A program made the translations under genes and the position numbers. The notes beneath the pieces are model-generated. The model saw nothing but the letters and a program-made list of their open reading frames with translations. It made no database searches and was not told the origin of the DNA. From Lachnoclostridium sp. An181 (GTDB taxonomy: Bacteria > Bacillota > Clostridia > Lachnospirales > Lachnospiraceae): a stretch of 64,000 nucleotides of DNA. Shown one piece after another: positions 24,994 through 33,525 of this stretch (the first letter of the stretch is position 1; every line of letters starts with the position of its first letter). Where the stretch lies: positions 62,001 to 126,000 of the forward strand of contig NZ_NFKJ01000007.1 of NCBI RefSeq assembly GCF_002160325.1. The letters are read 5' to 3'.

Positions 24994-25168
24994 CCTATAG
25001 AAGAACAAAGTGGACAAGCCCACTTCAACTCCCCCTCCCCTCACTCATGAGGGGCCCTCCACTTTGTGCGCCGCCGCAACACCGCAGAGCGGTAAACGCC
25101 CCTTTTGCGGCGTGTGCACCCTCAAGGAGGGTTTTGTTCTATAGGAAATCGAAATTTTCTATAGAATA
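24994..25168 (-). repeat. Structured interspersed repeat, copy 1
   Basis: This element of about 175 bp has a second copy at 44001-44177. The outer ends carry CCTATAGAA...CAAA and TTTGTTCTATAGG as inverted repeats. Inside, the minus strand can fold several strong hairpins: GTGG...CCAC near one end, CCCCTCA-tgag-TGAGGGG in the middle, and nested GCCGC/CCGC-GCGG/GCGGC stems. A further hairpin with TTCTATAG arms flanks it on the terminator side. It has no reading frame. It sits directly behind the T-box terminator U-tract and before pheS, so it is part of the pheST leader transcript. Confidence 0.8.
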
Positions 25169-25171
25169 AAA

Positions 25172-25425
25172 AAAGCCCCGCCCCCAAAGGGACGAAGCAA
25201 TATTCCGTGGTACCACCCTATTTCCTGTCCTTGGACAGGCTCTTTCCTATGCGTAACGTGCATTCATCCGTCCCGGTCTACTCGTCTTTTCAACCGGGCG
25301 ACTCCTGTGGGAAATTCATATCCTGTCTGAACTAAAGGGAACTTTCAGCCCATGATTCCCCTCTCTGGAATTAGAATACAGGATCCTACTAAACACATTC
25401 ATCGTCTTTTTCCAGTTCAATGATT
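25172..25425 (-). promoter_or_regulatory. T-box leader of pheST
   Basis: Reading on the minus strand: a Stem I region with an AGTAGGATCC-type AGTA bulge and a GGCTGAAAG distal motif, a specifier region with a UUU/UUC run (about 25309-25316) suited to tRNA-Phe, the diagnostic T-box AGGGTGGTACCACGG (25205-25219), and a terminator hairpin GCTTCGTCCC/GGGGGCGGGGC followed by seven U (25170-25196). Uncharged tRNA-Phe would stabilise the antiterminator and allow pheST expression. Confidence 0.93.
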
Positions 25426-25432
25426 CTTTAAT

Positions 25433-25460
25433 ATTCTATCATACCCTGCCTTCTTGTCAA
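25433..25460 (-). promoter_or_regulatory. Promoter of the pheST T-box transcript
   Basis: Minus strand: TTGACA (25455-25460), 16-base spacer, TAGAAT (25433-25438). The -35 overlaps the stop codon of the upstream YihY-like gene. Confidence 0.75.
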
Positions 25461-26296
25461 GAATTTTCTTCCAAAATCCTTCTCTCTTCCAGAACGACAT
25501 TGACCTCACCGCCAAGAAGCATCTCGTACATACAGAAATAGAACCAAAGCATTACAAGAACGATCGTTGTAAGACTGCCGTACATATCCGAAAATCCCTT
25601 GAACACATCCAAGTACACAGAAAAAATATAGGATGTGACAAGCCATCCAAGAGCAGTCACGACCGCTCCCGGAAACTGCCGAAGAAACAGCACCTTTTTT
25701 TCTCTTTTATGATTTGGCAAAAATTTATACATCAACATAGAAAACACGATCAGCACAAAGAATGCCATGATTGTCCTTATCTTTATAACAAACGCGATCA
25801 CACTTTCCATGATCGGGTAATGATGGCTCAAAAACAGGGCAAGACTGTTTCCAAATACAAGCAAAAGAAGAGAAAGCAAGATCATGACTAAAAAGAGCAA
25901 GGTGTATAACATGGCTCTGATGCGCAAAAATACATAATTTCGTGTTTCCCCGATACCATAGACACTGTTAAGCCCTGTTGTCATGGAGAGTACACCTCTT
26001 CCTGCAGACCAAAGAGCTGTCAGCGATGTCAGCGGAATGATGGCCTTGGACTGATTATACACCTGATCTACTACAGACACCACAAGCTGGTTTACTGATT
26101 TTGGAAATACCTGGACAACAGCCTCCAGGACATTTGCTTTTGTGATCGGTGTATACTGGATCATTGTTAAAAGCAGCAACAGCAGCGGAATCAATGACAA
26201 AAGCATAAAAAAGGCAGACTGAGCAGCAAATGCACCTACACGATCTCCGCTTATTTTACGGATAAAATGCCGGATATTCTCATAAATTTTCCACAT
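25457..26296 (-). CDS. YihY/BrkB-family inner membrane protein
   Basis: This 279-aa integral membrane protein has about six hydrophobic segments and the family features: GDRVGAFAAQSAFFMLLSLIPLLL near residue 20, LTSLTALWSAGRG in the middle, and the late FKGFSDMYGSLTTIVLVMLWFY-type motif with YG(S/T)L. The family was once annotated as ribonuclease BN, which is not supported; its transport or envelope role is unsettled. It follows the SpoIID-like gene by 51 bases, probably in one transcript. Confidence 0.9.
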   Translation of the reverse strand: MWKIYENIRHFIRKISGDRVGAFAAQSAFFMLLSLIPLLLLLLTMIQYTPITKANVLEAVVQVFPKSVNQLVVSVVDQVYNQSKAIIPLTSLTALWSAGRGVLSMTTGLNSVYGIGETRNYVFLRIRAMLYTLLFLVMILLSLLLLVFGNSLALFLSHHYPIMESVIAFVIKIRTIMAFFVLIVFSMLMYKFLPNHKREKKVLFLRQFPGAVVTALGWLVTSYIFSVYLDVFKGFSDMYGSLTTIVLVMLWFYFCMYEMLLGGEVNVVLEERRILEENS

Positions 26297-26347
26297 TTGA
26301 CTTGTTCTCCCATAATTGATTTAGTCATCATACCATTATTTTCCATA

Positions 26348-27649
26348 TTATTCAAGCCGTACATCCTGATAAAACAGACCTAAAATGTCCTGATAAGTCT
26401 TTCCGCTTTTTGCCATTTCATTTGCCCCATTCTGGCTCATACCAATGCCATGTCCATATCCCCCGCCTTCTATTTTATAGGCTCCGCCTTCTTTTTTGAC
26501 AGTGAAAAAAGCGCTCGGAAGAAGAGAACCGCAGGATTTTGTGGAGCCATCCTGTTTTTGCACCGTATAATCTCCGGCCAGAGCTCTTCTGATTTTATTC
26601 TCCGTCTTCACTGTCACACTGCCTTTGTCCCCGGTTGCCACAATTTCCAGGGCAATATCTCCTGCCCCTCTTTTTGTCACCTCAATATTTTTAAGATTCC
26701 CAATATCCTTCTTTGTATTCAGGCTGATAAGATTGGACATCGTCTGTTCCGGAACAGATGCGCTCCACCGGTACCACGGCAGATCTTTTTCATAATCCTC
26801 TTTTCCGTCCGACACATCCACCCCGGCAAGATAGGCATTGGAATCGTTCTTTCCGCCCCAGGCATCCATATCTGTTGTGTTGCCGCAGGAAGTGGAATAA
26901 TAATAGGCATTGACCACTTTTCCCTTGTATGTAAGCTTTTGTCCGCATGTCTCATCCACTGCCTGGTTGGCCCTTTCCTGCTCTGCGGAATTGTTGTACA
27001 CCTGATAAGAGGTGCTGTCATCGATATTTGCCTCATATTCCGGATAAGACATGTTCTGGATCTGGCAGTAGGCATAGCTCCTTGCACACACTGCCTGACA
27101 CTTCAGTGCCTCCAGCTCATATGAGGCAGGCATCTCGCTAGGCACAACTCCATAGAGGTACTGCTCCAGGGGAAGCTGGTTGACAACCGCGATTCCCTCA
27201 GCTGTTGCATACAGATCAAACTGTCCTCTGTAGGAAGGATTCCCGTATCCACGCTCCATAGAAAGGATCGTAATTTTATCCCCATCTTTGCCCTGTACCG
27301 TTACCTTGCCCTTGGAAAATCTGGTATCGTCCGGCTTTATAATGAACTCCTGCCCCCCTGCGATTTCCTCCGTCTTGTCCCCATACTTCACAACCAGACC
27401 TTTCTGGGCGCGCAAAGACAAAGATGAGTGTACTTCGTTTTGAAATCCCTGGGTTCGGATAAGCACCCTCACAGCAGGATTTTCTACCTCTTTTTTCTCT
27501 TCTTTTTGTTCCACCTCCACTTTCGCGGCAGGCTCTGCCTTTGTCTTTTCATCGGCGAGTAAAATATGTATCAAAAGAGCAGCCGAAACGATGCATGCAA
27601 ACAGCCACAGCCACTCATAAGCTCTATTCCCCACTTTTTTCTTTTTCAC
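26348..27649 (-). CDS. SpoIID/LytB-domain protein
   Basis: This 433-aa protein has a short basic N-terminus, one transmembrane segment (about 8-30), an acidic/lysine-rich linker, and a SpoIID domain from about residue 140 onward. It carries QLPLEQYLYGVVPSEMPASYE with the glutamate used by SpoIID lytic transglycosylases, KCQAVCARSYA, YYYSTSCGN, and the GGYGHGIGMSQNGA C-terminal motif. It probably cleaves peptidoglycan stripped of stem peptides during sporulation or cell-wall remodelling. I choose the GTG at 27649, preceded by GGGGGA at good spacing; a TTG 10 codons upstream is the alternative. A small-RNA terminator lies 60 bases upstream and no separate promoter is evident. Confidence 0.9.
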   Translation of the reverse strand: MKKKKVGNRAYEWLWLFACIVSAALLIHILLADEKTKAEPAAKVEVEQKEEKKEVENPAVRVLIRTQGFQNEVHSSLSLRAQKGLVVKYGDKTEEIAGGQEFIIKPDDTRFSKGKVTVQGKDGDKITILSMERGYGNPSYRGQFDLYATAEGIAVVNQLPLEQYLYGVVPSEMPASYELEALKCQAVCARSYAYCQIQNMSYPEYEANIDDSTSYQVYNNSAEQERANQAVDETCGQKLTYKGKVVNAYYYSTSCGNTTDMDAWGGKNDSNAYLAGVDVSDGKEDYEKDLPWYRWSASVPEQTMSNLISLNTKKDIGNLKNIEVTKRGAGDIALEIVATGDKGSVTVKTENKIRRALAGDYTVQKQDGSTKSCGSLLPSAFFTVKKEGGAYKIEGGGYGHGIGMSQNGANEMAKSGKTYQDILGLFYQDVRLE

Positions 27650-27707
27650 TCTATCGTCCCCCTGTTTTCTTTTGCGCAAACCATTTACACCAACATCTTT
27701 CAGACGT

Positions 27708-27738
27708 TAAAAATGGCATAGCCAAAAGCTATGCCATC
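27708..27738 (-). terminator. Rho-independent terminator of the small RNA
   Basis: A perfect 10-base stem ATGGCATAGC/GCTATGCCAT with a 5-base loop is followed by TTTTT on the minus strand. It either ends a free-standing RNA or acts as an attenuator for the SpoIID-like gene 60 bases downstream. Confidence 0.9.
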
Positions 27739-27930
27739 TTATCTTTTGTAATCCCCCAAAATGCCGGTTTCTGTATTTTGACTCCTAGCCGCTGCTAGGT
27801 GGGCAGCCGCATCTGCTTTTCTGTCTTCCACTACAAACGGAGGCCTGACATATTACAGAGATAATGAGCATCCCGTTTAAAGTATTGTAGGTTCAAAATT
27901 ACAGAAGTTATCGAACATCCCAGGTTTTCT
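27710..27930 (-). ncRNA. Small noncoding RNA, possible 6S RNA
   Basis: A roughly 220-nt transcript is bounded by a near-perfect promoter and a strong terminator and has no convincing reading frame. It can fold into one long, interrupted rod. TGGG pairs with CCCA, followed by an open internal loop (ATGTTCGATAA opposite CAGATGCGGCTG), then CTTCTGT with ACAGAAaAG, and a long terminal stem with AAACGG/CCGTTT and CTAC/GTAG. A rod with a central bubble is the 6S RNA (ssrS) layout, which binds RNA polymerase in stationary phase. Two related segments (GGGATGTTCG...CTGTAAT and GGGATGCTCA...CTGTAAT) lie in its 5' half. The 6S identity is tentative; a cis-acting leader for the SpoIID-like gene is the alternative. 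Confidence 0.6.
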
Positions 27931-27936
27931 AAAATT

Positions 27937-27965
27937 ATTATAGACTATAATGCACTATCTTTCAA
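27937..27965 (-). promoter_or_regulatory. Consensus promoter of the small RNA
   Basis: Minus strand: TTGAAA (27960-27965), 17-base spacer, TATAAT (27937-27942), directly after the stop codon of the transglutaminase gene. It is one of the best promoter matches in the window. Confidence 0.88.
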
Positions 27966-27976
27966 TGCTAAATTCG

Positions 27977-30211
27977 TCAAAAACCGAGCCACCATCTCAA
28001 TTTTATCCTTTTTAGAACTGAAGATTCCGTGAATACCCCTTTTTTTAGTCTCTCCAAGTATCTCTCTATGTTAATATATTCTTCTTTTGTGATATTATCC
28101 CGACCAAAATTTGCCTTTTCGACGATTTCTTTTAAATCCCGAACCTCACTCACATCTGCCAGTTTTGCCCCTATGGTCCAGTATGCGTTTTCATTTTCTT
28201 TTTCCCTGACCAATCTGGATTTTCGCAAAAGCTCACAGCTTTCCAGAAATTTTAACCGGACTTTTTCATTGATTCCTGTCTCCTTTTTCGCTTTCCACCT
28301 GTTCCTCATAGAAATTTGATGGAGCTTTAAAAGAATAAGAAGAATGATGCTTGCAAATACCCCATAAAGAATATACGTCTTAACCGTGTTGGTCTCTTCT
28401 TTTTTTGTCTCTTCCTTTTCTGTCTCCCCGCTGTCCTCATTTGACTGCTTCTCGTTGCGATTTTGACCGGAAGAATCCGGCTTTTGTGCCGGCGACTGTA
28501 CTGGTCCGGATGTAACAGCGGACTCCACTGCCCCGATTCCCGGAGTCACCTCCACGGGCACCCAGCCAAAGCCTTCCAGATAATATTCCGGCCATGCATG
28601 CGCTCTGGAATCCAGAACGCTCACGCTGTAATAACCAAAATCATAATCATTGTCATTGACCATATATACAAATGTATCTTCAAATGCATCTGCGGATACT
28701 TTATATCCTGAGACAAATCTTGCCGGAATACCATTCATGCGCATCAACATCACTGCGGCGGACGCATAATGTACACAATATCCTTCTTTGTTTTCCAAAA
28801 GAAAATAGGAAATGGCATCCCACCCCTTTGGAGTTCTGCCTGGACTCAAAGTATAATTTGTCTCCTCCGCAAGATAATCTCTGATATTGTTGATGGTTGC
28901 GATATCATTTCTGGCCCCCACCTCTTCTGCAATATCCGACAAATCTTCTCTTAAATACTCCGGAACATCCAGATACACATCTTCCACATAATTTTCATAC
29001 TCTCTTAACAGCCTGCTCTTTTCCTCTGTATCTACATCCCGGACATCTTCCATAGGCACAAAATCTATATTGTACTGTCTTTTTACTTCCTGGGTGCTCC
29101 CTCCGAACAGGACATCGGAACTTCTGCTGTCGCGTTTGATCCCTTCCACATATCCGTCCCGGACCAAATCATCCTGCCTCCGATATTTACTGTAATACGG
29201 CATATACTGGTATTTTAAAGAAGCATGGTTCACTTCGATCTCCATGACTTTCTCTGCCGCATCTTCAGCAGCTTTTTCAAATGTGATATTTTTCAATTCC
29301 CTAGCATCGCTTTGTGAGAACTGCATTCCAAACTCCATACCACTTTGCTGTTTCCATTCATTATTATCATATCTGGAACCCACAAATCCCTGCAGAAAAA
29401 TATCATCCGTTGGCTTATCTCTTAGTATCAAGGTCAAATCCACAAATCCCCTGTACTCAATTCTGTCCACCTCTCCAATCTTTCCGTCGCTGACACCGCC
29501 TGAGGCCACGATCTCCCTGTCCTCCCCAAAAATCTCTGTCCGGATCCATGTCTGCAGATTATCCATGTAGGACTGACCTCTTTGCACGAACGGGTAAATA
29601 ACAAAACTTCCCACTAAACCCACTCCAAAGACAATCGCTGCTGCCCACAGTTTCTTTTTCGTCTCTTCGATGATCACAAAGCCAAGATACAGTACCGCTC
29701 CTATCTCCATATGAAAACCCGGACTCAAACCCACAAGAAACGGCAAAAGGAAAAATAAAAGCACCGGAATGTGGATCATGGACCGCACAACCTTCCATTT
29801 TCCCCTGTAGGAGATCACCAGCCCATACAAAAGAAGAATTGCCAGTCCCCCTAACAGCTCGCTCTCTTCTATCTTTACACTCTCCAAAACACCGCCTTCA
29901 TAATAACTTGCAGCAATCCTTCCTATGCACTCCAAAACTTCTCTTATACCAGAAATGGCAAACACAGACACTGCAGCTGCCACAAACGCCACATAGAAAC
30001 CCAGAAAAAGAACTCGCTTCTTCCCTTTTATAAATTGCAGAAGTATCCAGATCATAAGGAGAAGTACAACTACGATCGCCGCAGGATACGAATAGCCCTT
30101 CGCCGGGATTTCCACTCCAAGCACGCTCGCCATGGATGCAGCGCAGATAAACATTCCCGCACATACCCGGAATATATAAAACATACCAAATTTTCTTTCT
30201 TGTCCCATCAT
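27977..30211 (-). CDS. Membrane transglutaminase-like protein (TgpA/DUF3488 type)
   Basis: This 744-aa protein has about eight N-terminal membrane segments (roughly residues 10-230), an extracellular part with a transglutaminase-core domain (about 420-540: ENKEGYCVHYASAAVMLMR with the catalytic Cys, then SRAHAWPEYYLEGFGWVPVEVTP with His and Asp), a low-complexity linker, another membrane segment near 630, and a cytoplasmic tail. It starts at 30211 by a TAATG overlap with the DUF58 gene. The MoxR-DUF58-transglutaminase set is a widespread cassette thought to act in folding or maturation of cell-envelope proteins. The substrate is not known. Confidence 0.92.
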   Translation of the reverse strand: MMGQERKFGMFYIFRVCAGMFICAASMASVLGVEIPAKGYSYPAAIVVVLLLMIWILLQFIKGKKRVLFLGFYVAFVAAAVSVFAISGIREVLECIGRIAASYYEGGVLESVKIEESELLGGLAILLLYGLVISYRGKWKVVRSMIHIPVLLFFLLPFLVGLSPGFHMEIGAVLYLGFVIIEETKKKLWAAAIVFGVGLVGSFVIYPFVQRGQSYMDNLQTWIRTEIFGEDREIVASGGVSDGKIGEVDRIEYRGFVDLTLILRDKPTDDIFLQGFVGSRYDNNEWKQQSGMEFGMQFSQSDARELKNITFEKAAEDAAEKVMEIEVNHASLKYQYMPYYSKYRRQDDLVRDGYVEGIKRDSRSSDVLFGGSTQEVKRQYNIDFVPMEDVRDVDTEEKSRLLREYENYVEDVYLDVPEYLREDLSDIAEEVGARNDIATINNIRDYLAEETNYTLSPGRTPKGWDAISYFLLENKEGYCVHYASAAVMLMRMNGIPARFVSGYKVSADAFEDTFVYMVNDNDYDFGYYSVSVLDSRAHAWPEYYLEGFGWVPVEVTPGIGAVESAVTSGPVQSPAQKPDSSGQNRNEKQSNEDSGETEKEETKKEETNTVKTYILYGVFASIILLILLKLHQISMRNRWKAKKETGINEKVRLKFLESCELLRKSRLVREKENENAYWTIGAKLADVSEVRDLKEIVEKANFGRDNITKEEYINIERYLERLKKGVFTESSVLKRIKLRWWLGF

Positions 30212-31296
30212 TACAATTCCAGCACCCATCCTTCCAGTTTTTCTTCTAAATTGTTCTGGTCAAATTTTATGCGCTCTTCTCCCCCTGCTTTTATATGCAA
30301 TCCTTCTGTCAGCACAAGAAATCTACAATCATCACCAGGATAGGTTTCCTTCCATATTCGCTCTGCATCGTTGGTAATAGAAAAGAGTTCCTCATCCAAA
30401 AATGCAAACAGCATTGTATAGCAGGATTCCTCATCTGACACAAGAAAGCGGTTCATCCCTTTTTCCTGCAGATTCCAGGCCACAAAAAACGGCTCTCCTC
30501 TCTCCACAAGTCCTAAAACTACAGATGCCAGTAAAGTGTAAAAAGCATCTGCCCGCTCTCCGGTCTTGATCTCCTCATCCTTTTCGATCAAAAGAGCCAT
30601 AGACGCACTGATCGGAAGACTGAATTCTTTCACATAGAGCTCGTCCTCCCTTGCGGTGATCTTCCAGTGGATTCTGGAAATCTTATCCCCATACCGATAC
30701 GGACGCACATCAAAAATTTCCGCGGGATCATCTCCAGGTTTTACTTTGGAATATTCGCTGGAATCCAAAAGAGTCTCTGTTTTTTGGAATCCCCCTTCCA
30801 CCTGGACCGGCATCTGTTTTGGCAGTACCACGATCTTCTCCTGAACATTTGTCTTTTTCCTGATGCGGATAAGCCCAACAGGCCCTGTGAAGGAATACTT
30901 TAAAACTTCCATTTTGAGATGACCGCTCCATATTACTTTGACTGAGATGGAATTTGCTCTGCCTGCAGGCACTTTCATACTTTTCTTCTTTCCCTTTTTC
31001 CGCCCAAAACTCACGCTTTCTCTCCACTGCACTTTTATCCCTTCCAGATATTTCGAGAAAGGCCCGCTCATTTTCCACTCCAAAAATACCTCGTCTCCTT
31101 TTGTGACAACTTCCTTTCCCGGCCGTATAAAAAAATCTGCCCGGGTGTTCCAGGCGGCGAATATAAGAAAAAGAAATTCCACCAAAGGAGCGGCAAGGAC
31201 AACAGCCAAAAACCATTTCCCCTCATCCCAGTTATACATGGCATTGAGGTACAAAAGAGCAAGGACCATGGCAATATAAAGAATTCTTCGTCTCAT
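30211..31296 (-). CDS. DUF58 domain protein
   Basis: This 361-aa protein has two N-terminal hydrophobic segments (about 5-45), a beta-rich middle, and the DUF58 core with VRPYRYGDKISRIHWKITAREDELYVKEF at about residues 200-230, a vWA-related fold. It overlaps the MoxR gene by 4 bases (ATGA) and the transglutaminase gene by 1 base (TAATG), so all three are translationally coupled. It is the usual partner of MoxR ATPases. Confidence 0.93.
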   Translation of the reverse strand: MRRRILYIAMVLALLYLNAMYNWDEGKWFLAVVLAAPLVEFLFLIFAAWNTRADFFIRPGKEVVTKGDEVFLEWKMSGPFSKYLEGIKVQWRESVSFGRKKGKKKSMKVPAGRANSISVKVIWSGHLKMEVLKYSFTGPVGLIRIRKKTNVQEKIVVLPKQMPVQVEGGFQKTETLLDSSEYSKVKPGDDPAEIFDVRPYRYGDKISRIHWKITAREDELYVKEFSLPISASMALLIEKDEEIKTGERADAFYTLLASVVLGLVERGEPFFVAWNLQEKGMNRFLVSDEESCYTMLFAFLDEELFSITNDAERIWKETYPGDDCRFLVLTEGLHIKAGGEERIKFDQNNLEEKLEGWVLEL

Positions 31297-32243
31297 CTTT
31301 TATCCTTTCCCATTTGAAATGTCTTTGGCATCTGCGTATTTTTCAAAATTTCATCCAATATCTTTTCCGAAGGCATACCGGCTGCTCTGGCCCTCGCATT
31401 TCTTCTGACTCTGTGAACAGAAACATCCGGGAAAATGCTCGCCACGTCTTTTGGGGTACAGTAACTGCGCCCGCAAAGATAAGCGATGGCTTTTCCCATT
31501 TTGGCAAGAGCAATAGTCCCCCTTGGGCTTAGTCCAAGCTCCAGCATCGGATGCTCTCTTGTGGCCTTTACAAGACTTCCGATATACTCGTAAACTCTGT
31601 CGTGGATAAATACACCCCCGGCATCTTCCTGCATTTCCAAAAGCTCCTCTTTTGTAGACACTTCCTCTACTTTGTCCACTCCTCGCGACTGAACATTTCC
31701 TTTTACGATCTCAAGCTCATCTTCAATGTCCGGGTATCCCATGGAGATGCTGATCAAAAAACGGTCCAGCTGGGATTCCGGTAGCATCTGTGTACCCGCA
31801 GAGCCGATCGGGTTTTCCGTAGCAATGACAACAAATGGTCTTGGCACTTCTCTCGTAATTCCATCCACAGACACCTGCCCCTCTTCCATAACCTCCAAAA
31901 GTGCAGACTGTGTCTTAGGAGACGTTCTGTTGAGCTCGTCCGCCAAAAAAAGATTACACATGACTGCTCCAGGGTGATAATGAAAGGCCTTCTCCTCTCT
32001 GTCATAAAAAGAAAAACCTGTGATATCTCCCGGGAGTACATCCGGGGTAAACTGCATTCTCTTCTGCTCCATCCCCATGCTCTTTGCAAATGCGAGAGCA
32101 AGCGTTGTCTTACCGACTCCCGGGATGTCCTCTATCAAAATGTGGCCTCCTGCCACCATGGCTGCCAAAACTTTCACAATACACTCATCCTTTCCGATGA
32201 CTGCTTTTTTTACTTCTGCGATAATTGATTCCACTTTTCCCAT
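31293..32243 (-). CDS. MoxR-family AAA+ ATPase
   Basis: This 316-aa AAA+ protein has Walker A GVGKTTLA at about residue 41, Walker B with LFLADELNR near 100-108, and the sensor/arginine-finger region with TENPIGSAGTQMLPESQLDRF, all typical of MoxR. It is thought to act as a chaperone-like motor on the DUF58 partner encoded next. It is the first gene of the three-gene cassette, with a strong AAGGGG site and an inverted repeat around the promoter region. Confidence 0.95.
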   Translation of the reverse strand: MGKVESIIAEVKKAVIGKDECIVKVLAAMVAGGHILIEDIPGVGKTTLALAFAKSMGMEQKRMQFTPDVLPGDITGFSFYDREEKAFHYHPGAVMCNLFLADELNRTSPKTQSALLEVMEEGQVSVDGITREVPRPFVVIATENPIGSAGTQMLPESQLDRFLISISMGYPDIEDELEIVKGNVQSRGVDKVEEVSTKEELLEMQEDAGGVFIHDRVYEYIGSLVKATREHPMLELGLSPRGTIALAKMGKAIAYLCGRSYCTPKDVASIFPDVSVHRVRRNARARAAGMPSEKILDEILKNTQMPKTFQMGKDKR

Positions 32244-32251
32244 AAAATAAT

Positions 32252-32297
32252 CCCCTTATATGTTTTAAATAGTGTATACATTTTAACATATAAAGGG
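32252..32297 (-). promoter_or_regulatory. Inverted repeat around the moxR promoter region
   Basis: CCCCTTATATGTT (32252-32264) and AACATATAAAGGG (32285-32297) form an inverted repeat separated by 20 bases. A -10-like TAAAAT lies between the arms on the minus strand, and the inner arm contains the AAGGGG ribosome binding site. Operator use or a leader hairpin are both possible. Confidence 0.45.
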
Positions 32298-32346
32298 ATA
32301 TCTTTTCATTATATTTTCCGTTTTCCACGCCTAATTTAAGAAACTT

Positions 32347-33525
32347 TTAAGAAACCTGTCTTCTCACATACATTTTTCGCGCCACCAATATCAATATGGC
32401 AGCAATGAGCAAATAGCACACCGGTCCATAAAGATATGCCGGTATAAAATCATCTCCAAATTTTAAAAGCTGGTCTGCAAAAGTATTCCCGTACGTCCCA
32501 AAACAACCAGGAAAAACATTGGCAATCAGCATAAGCCAGTGGACATTCTCCGGCAAAATAGAGGCAAATGATGGGAGAAACGCTAAAATAATACCGATCA
32601 CCGATGTTGCAAACGAAGATTTCAGCTTAAAAGAGAAAAGAAGCATCAAAAGTCCAACCATACACGAGGAGAGAACGCCGCATCCAATACAAACTGCCAC
32701 AGACTGCGCAATGCTGAATGGAAATACAGATGCAGACAGATTCCAGATCTGCTGCATTGGAAGGGGTGCATCTCCCATTCCGTACATGACGAGCTGCTCG
32801 ATCAACACTGCCACGTAAAGGATGAAGGAGGTGACTGCTGCAAATGTAATTCCGGTTATCATTTTGGCCGCAAACAGATGTCCTCTTCCATATTGGGATG
32901 ACAAGATGAGCGCATCTGTTTTTGTCTTGACTTCCTCCGCAAACATTGGAGCCAGGCAAATGACAAGAAAGATCGCGATGATCATCATTGTCGATACCTG
33001 CAGGGCATGGAAACGGCTGTATCCTTCATTGTAGGCGTATTCCATCGGCCGCTCTGTCTTTTCATCCAGGGAGAACAAATATGCTTTTTCCCCTTCACTT
33101 AACTTTTTTCCTTCAAACAACTCTTCCAGCCGCTCTCTTCTCACCGTTTCCTGACTTTTTTCAGGAACAATGGGAAAATATAAAAAAGAATCCAGCATCA
33201 GCCGGTATGGCATATACTCTTCGTATTCTGCCTTCCAGTTTTTTGGTGTCAATACAGTATTATCGTGCTCCTCCTGTTTCTCCAAAGCATCCCACATCGT
33301 CTCATCATCCATTTTCCTGCCTTTTATGGACTCCCCGGCTTTTCTCTCCATAGCAAGATATTCAGACTGGGTACTGACTTCTACATCATCTAATTTTATG
33401 CTGCCCCATGCCATCATACTGCCGGTCAGAAGCAAAAGGAAAAGCACACTCACAAAACAGATCGGCACTGATTTTCGTTTCCAAAGTTTCATATATTCAT
33501 ACTTGATCAGCTGCATGGTCTTCAA
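32347..33525 (-). CDS. ABC-2 type transporter permease
   Basis: This 392-aa protein has one N-terminal membrane helix (about 18-40), a large extracytoplasmic loop (about 45-180) rich in charged residues, then about five more helices, the layout of ABC-2 exporters with a long first loop. The start is a TTG overlapping the ATPase stop (TTGA), 8 bases after GGAGG; an ATG three codons on is the alternative. It is the last gene of the ECF-sigma operon. The exported substrate is unknown; antimicrobial peptide resistance is a common role of such sigma-ABC sets. Confidence 0.88.
   Translation of the reverse strand: MKTMQLIKYEYMKLWKRKSVPICFVSVLFLLLLTGSMMAWGSIKLDDVEVSTQSEYLAMERKAGESIKGRKMDDETMWDALEKQEEHDNTVLTPKNWKAEYEEYMPYRLMLDSFLYFPIVPEKSQETVRRERLEELFEGKKLSEGEKAYLFSLDEKTERPMEYAYNEGYSRFHALQVSTMMIIAIFLVICLAPMFAEEVKTKTDALILSSQYGRGHLFAAKMITGITFAAVTSFILYVAVLIEQLVMYGMGDAPLPMQQIWNLSASVFPFSIAQSVAVCIGCGVLSSCMVGLLMLLFSFKLKSSFATSVIGIILAFLPSFASILPENVHWLMLIANVFPGCFGTYGNTFADQLLKFGDDFIPAYLYGPVCYLLIAAILILVARKMYVRRQVS

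Noticed and set aside
24994-25168. Structured repeat as a CRISPR array or group II intron
   Set aside because: There are no short regularly spaced repeats, and at about 175 bp it lacks the conserved domain V and any reverse transcriptase frame.
25457-26296. Ribonuclease BN
   Set aside because: The YihY/BrkB family was misnamed this way. The protein is a polytopic membrane protein without nuclease motifs.
26450-27124. 224-codon open frame on the plus strand
   Set aside because: It is antisense to the SpoIID-like gene and is a shadow frame with no ribosome binding site or family motif.
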